Under the pieces are notes generated by a model. It ran no database searches. It was not told where the DNA came from and saw only the letters and a program-made list of their open reading frames with translations. A stretch of 64,000 nt of DNA, from NCBI GenBank assembly GCA_964472875.1, contig CAYYMD010000007.1, positions 4,313 through 68,312 on the forward strand, read 5' to 3'. Source of the stretch: CAYYMD01 sp964472875. GTDB lineage: Bacteria; Planctomycetota; Phycisphaerae; SM23-33. Shown here in pieces: positions 47,200 to 55,494 of this stretch (its first letter is position 1; each line of letters opens with the position of its first letter). The position numbers and the translations under genes are program-made.

Positions 47200-48639
47200 T
47201 TAAAAACTGAACGTAACGCCGCTGAAAAGAAAATGCCTGCAATCCTTATCAGCGAACGCAGCACCCGGCTGAAACGCTCCGTAACGCACCGACCACGACA
47301 GGTCGGAGGTTATACGCCAGTCACAGAAAACGTCCCATTCCCATCCGACCCAGGTCGAATCCATATTGTTGGCTGTGGTGTCGCTTATAGGCCCGCACGT
47401 GGCTTTATTATAGAAAAACACCTTCGTGCCGACTTCCATCTTCTCGAACAGCCGGTGTTTCTCCAGCGGAAAGCAACTGGCGCCAACATTGTATATGTGC
47501 AGATTCGACATCCTCGGGGCGAAGGCAATGCCCGTATCGCGGAAGCCGAACGCGTTGAACGCATTATCGTTGGTGCCCTGCTGGTTGCCGCCGATAGTCG
47601 ATGTGGCGCTGAGTCGGCGGTCCTTGTCGCCGCTTGCGAAGATATATTCGGCCGAGACCCTCGGACGCATAGGGTATTCCCTGAAAAGGTACTCCAGCTG
47701 CATGTTGGCCGCCCAGGCATTGATATCATCGCGGTCGCTGGTGGCGAACTCGGAATAGGTCCTGCCCCACTCGCCAACCACTTCGCCCCGGTAACGCAGG
47801 TTCGGCAAGCACAGTGAGCCGGTGCTGCCCAGCCCCACGTACTGACTGGAATATTCGAAATCCTGCACAGCACTGTCCGGTGACGGGTCGGTCTTATCGT
47901 GATTGGACAGGAAATACACAAACGGGCGATGGTGACTCAGACCGGTATAGGTGGCCTGTGTGCCCCATATCCACCGGTCCTGGTGATCGTAGACGTTCAG
48001 GGAGTCGTCGATATTGCGGCTGCTGCCTATAGTTTTACCCAGCAGTGCCTTGACGTCCCAGTTGGGACAGGAAACATCCAACTGTATCAGGTCAAGCGGC
48101 ATGGAAAGCACGAACGCCGTGCCGATATCCGCATATGCCCGCCCCACCTTGAACTTAAGATCATAGCCGGAGGGTCTGCCGGTCTGGTTGTAAAGCATCT
48201 GGCCCAGGTCGAATTGGTACCACAACCGCTCGATCTTGGGTTCGACCCAGTCATCCCCTTCTCCGGTAATATTGTCTCCGTCGTTCCAGTCGTCGTATGT
48301 CGTCAGGCCGCGGACGTAAAAGCGATGCACGCCCTGAATGCTGGCCGAGCCCCACAAGCGAAGTTCGTATTGCCGCAGCGTGCGGTCCTTGTCCGCTGAG
48401 GCATCGTCGTAGTTGAAAAACGCAAAATTGAACCACCCGCCTGCGTCAAATCCCATTTCGCGTGCCTCGGGAATCTGGCGGTCGAGGCGGACTCGCAATT
48501 CCTCCTCGTAAATACGCCGTCCGTCGCTGGGCTGCTGTGCCCGTAAGGCGGTTGGGAACAACAGCACCAGACACACCACTGTCGCAGCGGCAGTGCTAAT
48601 AAACCCATATTTTCTTATAATGTCCTTTTTACAGCCCAA
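47200..48639 (-). CDS. Outer-membrane beta-barrel protein, alginate-export/porin-like
   Basis: 479 residues with an N-terminal hydrophobic leader (about 15-33, FPTALRAQ). The rest shows alternating amphipathic strands rich in Tyr, Trp and Arg, and the chain ends in Phe (GVTFSF), as outer-membrane barrels do. The layout resembles AlgE/OprD-like or alginate-export proteins, but I cannot fix the family. First gene of the porin-lipoprotein-FecR-cyclase operon, so it could be the envelope component whose state is sensed. Confidence 0.75.
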   Translation of the reverse strand: MGCKKDIIRKYGFISTAAATVVCLVLLFPTALRAQQPSDGRRIYEEELRVRLDRQIPEAREMGFDAGGWFNFAFFNYDDASADKDRTLRQYELRLWGSASIQGVHRFYVRGLTTYDDWNDGDNITGEGDDWVEPKIERLWYQFDLGQMLYNQTGRPSGYDLKFKVGRAYADIGTAFVLSMPLDLIQLDVSCPNWDVKALLGKTIGSSRNIDDSLNVYDHQDRWIWGTQATYTGLSHHRPFVYFLSNHDKTDPSPDSAVQDFEYSSQYVGLGSTGSLCLPNLRYRGEVVGEWGRTYSEFATSDRDDINAWAANMQLEYLFREYPMRPRVSAEYIFASGDKDRRLSATSTIGGNQQGTNDNAFNAFGFRDTGIAFAPRMSNLHIYNVGASCFPLEKHRLFEKMEVGTKVFFYNKATCGPISDTTANNMDSTWVGWEWDVFCDWRITSDLSWSVRYGAFQPGAAFADKDCRHFLFSGVTFSF

Positions 48640-48792
48640 TATTTTTTAATGCTCCAACTGGCCGGACAAATGCGCGGTTTATTGTGCACTATGCCAACAG
48701 GTTTGCAATAAAAATTAATCAATTTTTCGGCCGGGTTTTCGAGCTAACCTGGTGATTTAGACGACGGATTGGTATTTTCTTCGTAAACAGTT

Positions 48793-49674
48793 ATGCAAAA
48801 TCTTGAAGAAATCAGAAGTTTGCTGGCCGTTGCGCAGGTCCGCCCCAACCGAAGGATGGGACAGAATTTCCTCATCGAGCCAAAATACATGCGGAAACTG
48901 CTCGATTTGGCCCAGGTGAATCGCGGCGACAATATACTGGAGGTCGGCGCCGCCACCGGCTCACTTACGGAAGAATTACTGGCGACCGGATGCAACGTCG
49001 TGGCTGTTGAAATGGACAAACGGCTGGCCGAACTGCTTCGGCACAAACTTAGCGGGCAGACCAACCTGAAAATAATCACAGGCGATGTGATGGCGGGCAA
49101 ACATGCTATCAACCCCACTGTACTTGAATCGCTGAGCGAGCGGCCTCGGCTGGTCTCCAACCTGCCGTATAACATTGCAACGCCTCTGATCGCCGAATGC
49201 CTGATGAACTCACACCGTGCGGTGCAAGAAACGGATGCTTCCGCACGCTGTTTCGAGAGACTCACCTTTACCGTCCAGGCAGAGGTGGCCGCCCGCCTCA
49301 CAGCCGAGGCGGACGGGGGAGACTACGGGCCCATCAGTGTACTGGTGGCGCTGCTTGGCAATGCCGCGGCGGGGCCGACGGTGCCGCCGGGGGCGTTCTG
49401 GCCCCGGCCGAAAGTCTCCAGCCGCATAGTCCGGATAGACTTCGACGCCGAAACTGCCGCGGCTCTGCGAGATACCAAGGCGCTGAGGGAGGTCCTGAAT
49501 ATTGCCTTCGGCCAGCGGCGAAAACAAATCGGCGCCATTCTCCGCCGCAAACGCGCCCCGAACTCGGCAGGGAAAATCCTTGAAGCCATGCAAACCGCCG
49601 GCGTTCCGCTCGATGCGCGCGCCCAGCAAATCACACCCAAGCAATACCTCGTCGCAGCGAACGAGATATGCTAA
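48793..49674 (+). CDS. rsmA: 16S rRNA dimethyladenosine transferase
   Basis: KsgA/RsmA, which dimethylates two adjacent adenosines near the 3' end of 16S rRNA, a late ribosome assembly step. 293 residues: GQNFLIEPKYMRKLL start, SAM motif LEVGAATGSLTEELL and the catalytic NLPY (Asn123) in SNLPYNIATPL. The C-terminal helical domain with GQRRKQI is normal. The gene is divergent from the porin operon. Confidence 0.95.
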   Translation: MQNLEEIRSLLAVAQVRPNRRMGQNFLIEPKYMRKLLDLAQVNRGDNILEVGAATGSLTEELLATGCNVVAVEMDKRLAELLRHKLSGQTNLKIITGDVMAGKHAINPTVLESLSERPRLVSNLPYNIATPLIAECLMNSHRAVQETDASARCFERLTFTVQAEVAARLTAEADGGDYGPISVLVALLGNAAAGPTVPPGAFWPRPKVSSRIVRIDFDAETAAALRDTKALREVLNIAFGQRRKQIGAILRRKRAPNSAGKILEAMQTAGVPLDARAQQITPKQYLVAANEIC

Positions 49675-49731
49675 TCTTTAAGCAAATCAGGCGTTGTGAC
49701 ATTCCAGGCCACCGCGCGGAAAAGGATAATT

Positions 49732-50322
49732 ATGCGATTCGGCGAAATAAATATTCAACTGCCCGGATGGATTGATGGCGCACTTCCGGACAGGAACACC
49801 GTCTTTAAGACCGACGAACAGAAGATGGAACTGGTCCTGAAACTGACTCGGCGAAATATCCACAACTTTACCGGCGGGCCATTTGGCGCGGCCGTGTTCG
49901 ATTCCAAAACCAACCGGCTCATCGCGCCCGGCGTAAACATCGTAATCCCGTCCAACTGCTGCGTCACCCACGCGGAAATTGTAGCAATCTGCCTCGCTCA
50001 GCAAACACTCGGCACACACGATCTTTCGGCCGACGGGCGGCGATGCGAACTGTTCGCCAGCACAGAACCGTGCACAATGTGTCTTGGGGCGGTGTGCTGG
50101 TCGGGCCTGCGGCGGCTGGTGTGCGCTGCGCGAGACGCCGACGCTACAGCAATCGGCTTCGACGAAGGCCCCAAACCACCCCACTGGGCGGAAGAATTAC
50201 AAAACCGCGGAATCTCCGTCACACGCGACATCCTCCGCAAACAGTCCCGCACCATCCTCAACGAGTATGCCACCTCGGGCGGGAATATTTATAATCCAAA
50301 TAACAATGGACGTACAAAGTAA
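49732..50322 (+). CDS. Nucleoside/base deaminase, guanine deaminase-like
   Basis: 196 residues from the ATG at 49732 (AAAGGATAA upstream). Cytidine-deaminase-fold zinc site: His80-Ala-Glu82 (THAEI) and PCTMC with Cys114 and Cys117. The C-terminal region (EELQNRGISVTRDIL) and the swapped C-terminal tail resemble bacterial guanine deaminases (GuaD) rather than TadA. Substrate not certain. It follows rsmA by 57 bases. Confidence 0.85.
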   Translation: MRFGEINIQLPGWIDGALPDRNTVFKTDEQKMELVLKLTRRNIHNFTGGPFGAAVFDSKTNRLIAPGVNIVIPSNCCVTHAEIVAICLAQQTLGTHDLSADGRRCELFASTEPCTMCLGAVCWSGLRRLVCAARDADATAIGFDEGPKPPHWAEELQNRGISVTRDILRKQSRTILNEYATSGGNIYNPNNNGRTK

Positions 50323-50922
50323 GCCGAAAGTGTCGAATAGGTACGTGCCTTTCTGTCCTTCACTTCTCACAAACAGGTCTTATGGGGCCCACATTCGACT
50401 GCTCAAGTGATAATCTCCATCGCCAAACGCCTCGAAGGCATAATGCCGCTTTGTTTGCTGAGCAAATTGGTAGTGTGCCGAAAACCACATATGACGAAAC
50501 GGAAAGTTAGAACGTCTCCCCTGGCGGCAAACGATAATTACACACAATAGTCCGGTATCAATATGCTGCTTGCAGGCGGCCCCACAGAAATACGTCTACA
50601 CCACCTATAGTGGAATTTCTGCTCAAAATAGTTGCGGAGAATTGCAGCAAGTCTCAAAAAGCGATTTGCCCCGACCGGTGATTGTATCGTATGAATCAAG
50701 TAAGCACCGGCCAAAACTCCCGAGCCGACGGGGCCCGCGAATCCTCCGCGGCGGTCCGTACTTAACTGCCGCCGGGTGTGCTCGCCCGACGGAAACCAAA
50801 AGGAGGATAAAGCTCGCAGAAAATTTATCCCTCACTGTTCTTAAGTACGTAACTGAACTCCCCGCGGAAAGGCGGTCCTGTCGGCTCGGTTCGCGTATGC
50901 GGTCGGTGTTGCTCTAAGAAAT
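50323..50922. other. 600-base intergenic region, no gene recognised
   Basis: Between the deaminase stop and the end of the kinase gene. A plus-strand frame at 50570-50917 exists but has a poor composition and no recognisable pattern. The part around 50700-50830 is GC-rich with several short inverted repeats (for example GGGCCCGCG...CGCGG), which could be decayed mobile DNA or an RNA, but I see no known fold. Confidence 0.5.
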
Positions 50923-51756
50923 TTACCGTTCATCAGGGGCGAGCCAGTTTTTACGTTTCCAGCGTTTGCGGGTTCTTTCCATTGTCGTGCGGATAATGCA
51001 GGCCGCCTGTTTATCCGACAGGCCGCCGGCCCGCTGATACGCCTTCCAGAATCTAAGCCGGTCGGTCATCGTTACGCCCCGCAGCATCATGTTTGCCTGG
51101 ACAAGATTCTGCAACCTCCTGGCCATGGGCAGCCGTCTGTATACGCGTGTCCTTTCGTTGTCGATAAAGCAGAATCCGGATCCATCCTCCGTCTCCCTGC
51201 AAAGAACATTACCGAGGCGCAGGTCTCCGTGATAAATGCCGGCCCGGTGCAGACGGCCTATTTCGCCGCCGAGTTCCTGCACCAGGCGGCGTTTCTGTTT
51301 GCTGTCCGCGCGCTTATCGGCCAGCGCGTCGCTTACGCTTTCGGCCTGCGATAAATCCTCGCTTACAAGAGCGCTTTCGCGCACGAGGCCAAAACTCACC
51401 AGTTCGATAATGCAACGGTGCCGGGGAGCGGCGAATCCGCGGGCCTGCAGAGCTTCGGCCGCGTCGAATGTTCTTCGTGCGCGGGATTTTTTAAAGAGAC
51501 GTTTAATCCGGTCGCGCTTGTTCCTGACCAGGAACCGCTTGAAAAAATGTACGGGCGCACCCGGATGGGGAGCATCCAGGCGTATCCTGTTCTTTCCCGT
51601 CCTTTTGGCTTCCTTATCCCGGCCGCACCAGTATTCCGGGGCCCACTGCCGCCATTGTTTCTCGTCGGCCGGATAGGTGATTCTCAAATGCTTACAAAAT
51701 CCCGCAAGCGGAAATTTGTACACATCCCATATTTTATTCGAGACAGTTATCGCCAT
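50923..51756 (-). CDS. LPS-kinase-like (WaaP/Kdo kinase family) protein
   Basis: 277 residues, a eukaryotic-like kinase fold. The catalytic loop is His176-Gly-Asp178 (YHGDLRLGN), followed by the metal-binding segment FIDNERTR, where the usual DFG/DFD is DNE. The N-lobe has a Lys-rich strand (HFFKRFLVRNKR). WaaP-type enzymes phosphorylate lipid A core sugars. It follows the ABC ATPase gene by 99 bases and has an 18-base palindrome just before its start. Basic C-terminus (RTRKRWKRKNWL). Confidence 0.75.
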   Translation of the reverse strand: MAITVSNKIWDVYKFPLAGFCKHLRITYPADEKQWRQWAPEYWCGRDKEAKRTGKNRIRLDAPHPGAPVHFFKRFLVRNKRDRIKRLFKKSRARRTFDAAEALQARGFAAPRHRCIIELVSFGLVRESALVSEDLSQAESVSDALADKRADSKQKRRLVQELGGEIGRLHRAGIYHGDLRLGNVLCRETEDGSGFCFIDNERTRVYRRLPMARRLQNLVQANMMLRGVTMTDRLRFWKAYQRAGGLSDKQAACIIRTTMERTRKRWKRKNWLAPDER

Positions 51757-51768
51757 TTACGCACTCGA

Positions 51769-51786
51769 CGATTCGCATGCGAATCG
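51769..51786. promoter_or_regulatory. 18-base perfect palindrome upstream of the kinase gene
   Basis: CGATTCGCATGCGAATCG, perfectly self-complementary without a loop, 13 bases before the kinase ATG. Contains ATTCG...CGAAT half-sites that also occur in the palindrome at 56779-56793. Best read as a protein-binding site. Confidence 0.4.
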
Positions 51787-51855
51787 ATGCAGGTCTATAT
51801 AGGTGGCGACATTCAAAATTTCAACGCCTTTTGTCGGATTACGATCGCCGGCATC

Positions 51856-52623
51856 TCATACGGTGCCCAGCGGAGTGATGTGTATTTTCCCATCGAGGCG
51901 GTCTATTCGCACGTCCACGCCGTAGACTTGGCGGATGTTCTCGGCCGTGAATACCTCGCGCGGCCCGCCGGCGGCGAAGACTGCGCCGCGGTCTATCATA
52001 ATAACCTCATCGGCATACCTTGCGGCCAGGTTCAGGTCGTGAATGGAAATAACGCTGAGGATATCTTTCTCGACGGTCAGCCGCACGATGACCTCCATAA
52101 CCTCCAACTGGTGGCGGATGTCCAAATTGCTGGTCGGCTCATCGAGAAGGAACACCCGCGCCTCCTGAGCGAGCGCCCGTGCGATGAGCACCTGCTGCTG
52201 CTGGCCGCCGCTTATGTGACGGAAGTCCCGCATGGCCAATTCTTCCAGGCCCATCATCTCCAGCACGCCCCAGGCGTAATCCTTGTCGCGTGTGTCCAGG
52301 CCCCAGGATATGTGCGGGTGGCGGCCCATAAGCACAACGTCGAAGACCGTCACCGGGAAGTCATGCTCGCCCATCTGGGCCAGGTACGCCATTTGTCGGG
52401 CTATCTGCCGAGGACTCATCCCCGTGATAGATTTACCGTCGAGGTACACCGCGCCGGCGTCGGCGTTGAGGATACGGTTCATGCACTTTATCAGCGTGGA
52501 CTTGCCGGCCCCGTTTTTGCCCACGATGCACACCACCGTTCCCGAGGACAGATCCATGCCCACATCCTTCAGCACGGGCACGGAAGGGTATGAAAATTCC
52601 AGATTTTCGATTTTCAGTTTCAT
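51856..52623 (-). CDS. ABC transporter ATPase, FecE/BtuD type
   Basis: 255 residues, cytosolic nucleotide-binding subunit of an importer. Walker A VGKNGAGKST, Q-loop at MAYLAQMGE, signature SGGQQQQVLIARAL, Walker B VFLLDEPTSNLD and the switch His in SIHDLNLA. This subgroup energises uptake of iron-siderophore, haem or cobalamin. It starts 4 bases after the permease stop. Confidence 0.94.
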   Translation of the reverse strand: MKLKIENLEFSYPSVPVLKDVGMDLSSGTVVCIVGKNGAGKSTLIKCMNRILNADAGAVYLDGKSITGMSPRQIARQMAYLAQMGEHDFPVTVFDVVLMGRHPHISWGLDTRDKDYAWGVLEMMGLEELAMRDFRHISGGQQQQVLIARALAQEARVFLLDEPTSNLDIRHQLEVMEVIVRLTVEKDILSVISIHDLNLAARYADEVIMIDRGAVFAAGGPREVFTAENIRQVYGVDVRIDRLDGKIHITPLGTV

Positions 52624-52627
52624 TCCA

Positions 52628-53731
52628 TCATCCGCGTGTTCTGATAATCAGGTAGATAAACAGCGGCGCGCCCATGAACGAGGTCAGTATCCCCACCGGC
52701 AGCACCGTCGGCGACATGACGGTGCGGGCGACGGCGTCGGCCGCCAGCAGCAGCGCACCGCCGGTAAGGGCCGAGACGGGAACAAGGAACCTGTGGTCGC
52801 CGCCGATTAACCGCCGCGTTATGTGCGGGGCGACAAGGCCCACAAAACCAATAATGCCCACCAGCGCCACGGACGTTGCGGTCACCAGCGCCGCCGCCAG
52901 CACACCCGCAAGACGCACACTGCCGGTCCGCACGCCCAGCGAACGGGCCGTCTCCTCGCCGAGTCGCATTGCATTGTAATCGTGTCGCTTGAAGACGAAA
53001 TACAACAGTCCCGCCGCCGTCACGGCCAGCATCACCCACACATCCGCCATGTTCGCCCGGCCGACGTCGCCGAAGGTCCACCGCACCACCGAGGCAACCT
53101 CCAGGTCCTCGGCCAGATACTGAAGCAGCATCGTCGCGGCCGCGAACAGCGAGCCCATCGCCACGCCGGCAAGCACCACCGAATACGGACCAAGCCGACT
53201 CAGCCGCGCCAGAGTGAGTATCACCAGCACGCCGCCAAGGGCGCCGACGAAGGCAGAGATTGTCACCAGGTATGCCCCTCCTGTTGCCGCCGACGCGCCG
53301 CCGATGGCGCTTTGGCCGGCGCCGAGAACGATTATCGCGAACGCCGCACCGAAGGCCGCCCCCTGCGATATCCCCATCGTAAACGGCGAGGCCAGCGGGT
53401 TACGAAGCAGGCACTGCATTACGGTCCCGGCAACGGCCAGGCCTACACCGGCGATAAGCGCCGCCAGAACACGAGGCATGCGGATGTGCCACAAAACCAC
53501 GCGGTGCGTAACGTCGCCGTCGCCGAGAAGCGCTCGGAAAAATTCGCCCGCACTCATCGACATCGCACCGGTATACAGCGAGTAGCACGCCGCGGCCACC
53601 GCTACGCCGGCCAAAACAAGCGCGACGGCGACCTTCAGGCGGATGTGTCGCCGGTATCGGAGTTTTATGTCGTCAGTTTTCGTGACTTCGGCCTTTCTCG
53701 AGGTCAAGTTCGGCAAAACCACCGTAATCAC
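52628..53731 (-). CDS. FecCD-family ABC permease
   Basis: 367 residues with about 10 membrane helices. Hallmarks: RMPRVLAALIAGVGLAVAGTVMQCLLRNPLASPFTMGIS, GEETARSLGV (cytoplasmic coupling loop) and GFVGLVAPHITRRLIGGDHR. The start is a GTG at 53731 with GAGGA upstream, overlapping the 3' end of the binding-protein gene by 59 bases. Homodimer expected, as in BtuCD. Confidence 0.94.
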   Translation of the reverse strand: MITVVLPNLTSRKAEVTKTDDIKLRYRRHIRLKVAVALVLAGVAVAAACYSLYTGAMSMSAGEFFRALLGDGDVTHRVVLWHIRMPRVLAALIAGVGLAVAGTVMQCLLRNPLASPFTMGISQGAAFGAAFAIIVLGAGQSAIGGASAATGGAYLVTISAFVGALGGVLVILTLARLSRLGPYSVVLAGVAMGSLFAAATMLLQYLAEDLEVASVVRWTFGDVGRANMADVWVMLAVTAAGLLYFVFKRHDYNAMRLGEETARSLGVRTGSVRLAGVLAAALVTATSVALVGIIGFVGLVAPHITRRLIGGDHRFLVPVSALTGGALLLAADAVARTVMSPTVLPVGILTSFMGAPLFIYLIIRTRG

Positions 53732-54782
53732 GTTTCATCCTCTCGAACACCTCCGCGCCGACGAGAAATGAATAAATCTCATCCGCCCGCCGGGCCGGGT
53801 CAATATCGGCAAATCGCTGCGGATAGAGAACCTTGCCTATGTAAAAATAATTCGCCAGGGCCGTCGAGACGTTTGTGGTGTAGAAGTTATAAGGCAGCAG
53901 CACGTGGACGCGGCCTTTGCGTACGGCCGACAGCGAGCGGTAAAACTCCGGCCGGCGCCGGTAATCCTCCAGCACCACATCCAGTCCGCCGCCATCGATG
54001 AATATCACATCCGGGTCCCACTGCAGCAGTTTTTCCCTGCTGACGGCCACGTGACCATCACGCGACATTTCGTCGGTAACCACGTTCGCCGCAAGCAACT
54101 CGAAGCCCGGATAATTCGTCTGTGTGCTTGTGATTCCGTGGCTGCCCTTGTAGCCCAGCCCGCCGACATAGACCGATGGGTGATTATCCTGTGATGTGCC
54201 TTTGACGCGGCCGCGGAGTTGGCTGTGCGTGTCTTTGATGAACTTTATCACTTCCCGGGCTCGCTTTCGTTTGCCGAGTATTTCCCCGGCCAATTTAAGC
54301 GATTCGAAGACGGTGTCGGCGTCTAACACGCCCAGCGACCCTTCACTGAGCACTACGACAGGGATTCCGGTTCTGCTCTGAAGGTTTTCCACGACGCGGA
54401 CGTCGGCGTATGAGAGGAAAATCACATCCGGGCGGACGCGGAGCACCGCCTCGGCATCGGCCGCGGGCGAAGGCCCGGCCGTCCCTATCCGCGGCAGGTT
54501 GTCCAGTTCCCTATGCGCCAGGCGGTAAGGCCGTCCGCTTGCATCCCGCGTCTCGAAGCCGTCCTCGATGCCGACAACCATATCCGTGGCCTGCAGGTAG
54601 GTTATCAGCCGAAGCGAACCGGGACCCTTGCAAACTATCCGCTCGACCTTTGCCGGCACGCGGACCTGCCGCCCGGCCAAATCAGTCACCACCCGGCCGC
54701 CGTTGCCGCCTGCGTTATCGTCGCCGCAGCCGGCAAATACAAAAACTATAATCAGCAGAATTTTAACCATCCGGGCGAACAT
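53673..54782 (-). CDS. ABC transporter substrate-binding lipoprotein
   Basis: 369 residues with a lipoprotein signal ending in VFAGC. Class III (helical backbone) binding protein: VTDLAGRQVRVPAKVERIVC at the start of lobe 1, LRVRPDVIFLSYAD, then lobe 2 with PSVYVGGLGYKGSHGITST, and the tail PYNFYTTNVSTALANYFYIGKVLYP. Likely ligand is an iron chelate, haem or corrinoid; not decidable here. The ATG has GGGAG upstream and lies 11 bases after the pseudopilin gene. Confidence 0.93.
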   Translation of the reverse strand: MFARMVKILLIIVFVFAGCGDDNAGGNGGRVVTDLAGRQVRVPAKVERIVCKGPGSLRLITYLQATDMVVGIEDGFETRDASGRPYRLAHRELDNLPRIGTAGPSPAADAEAVLRVRPDVIFLSYADVRVVENLQSRTGIPVVVLSEGSLGVLDADTVFESLKLAGEILGKRKRAREVIKFIKDTHSQLRGRVKGTSQDNHPSVYVGGLGYKGSHGITSTQTNYPGFELLAANVVTDEMSRDGHVAVSREKLLQWDPDVIFIDGGGLDVVLEDYRRRPEFYRSLSAVRKGRVHVLLPYNFYTTNVSTALANYFYIGKVLYPQRFADIDPARRADEIYSFLVGAEVFERMKRDYGGFAELDLEKGRSHEN

Positions 54783-54793
54783 GAGTAATCTCC

Positions 54794-55489
54794 CTATGGG
54801 CTGGTTTTGAACCGACCGTTATCATCGCAAAAATGTGTAATTACACCATTATCTTTTATATTCATCATCCAGAAACACCGTGGCAAAGGCCGTCTGCCGG
54901 CGTTTTTTCCCAATTTTTCACAGCCGGGATCCGGTCCTTCAGACCAAATAGCATATCTAACCGGGCACTGGTCTGGTTCCTTCATATATTGTCCTTCGTC
55001 GCTGCGGCAGTAAGGAAAGTCATCCGGCACCCATATCCGGGACCCACTTTCAAGGTAGGCCGATTCGTTCAATATCATCGCCCCCGGCGCACGGTAACGG
55101 TAAGTCTGACCGGGATTAAAGGCATCCTCCACATATGCGGCCGGGACAGCACCTCTGCGAATCGGCAGATAATCTTCCGTAGCCAGTTCCACGGGTAATT
55201 GATATGCGGTCTGCGTAGCACAAGATGCGCGCGTGGGAGGCAGTTCATCGTTGTTTTGGCAGGCGTAGGTTTCCAGCGCGGTGCAAATTCCCCGCAGTTC
55301 GGCGTGCGCCTTAATCAGTCGGGCGTATCTTCTGGCTGCGCCGATTGAAGGAACCAGAATCGCAAGCAAAACCGATATGATGGCGATTACCACCAAAAGT
55401 TCCACCAGCGTAAAGGCGCATAAGGGGCGGCTCGATTTCCCGAACCGCCCCGGTTCAATCGCATTTTTAGTCGGCCACAATGCCGTCAT
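54794..55489 (-). CDS. Type II pseudopilin-like protein
   Basis: 231 residues from the ATG at 55489, five bases after the PEP-CTERM stop. The prepilin leader and hydrophobic helix (FTLVELLVVIAIISVLLAIL, with the conserved Glu at +5) start near residue 26. The globular part is Cys-rich (at least seven Cys) with DAFNPGQTYRYRAPG and DNGVITHFCDDNGR. Such proteins are numerous in planctomycetes and are cut by a prepilin peptidase. Location in an ABC-importer operon is unusual. No other T2SS or pilus gene is near. Confidence 0.88.
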   Translation of the reverse strand: MTALWPTKNAIEPGRFGKSSRPLCAFTLVELLVVIAIISVLLAILVPSIGAARRYARLIKAHAELRGICTALETYACQNNDELPPTRASCATQTAYQLPVELATEDYLPIRRGAVPAAYVEDAFNPGQTYRYRAPGAMILNESAYLESGSRIWVPDDFPYCRSDEGQYMKEPDQCPVRYAIWSEGPDPGCEKLGKNAGRRPLPRCFWMMNIKDNGVITHFCDDNGRFKTSP

Positions 55490-55494
55490 AGACG

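Noticed and set aside
50570..50917. 115-residue plus-strand frame in the large intergenic gap
   Set aside because: No ribosome-binding site, odd Arg/Pro/Ser composition, no motif.
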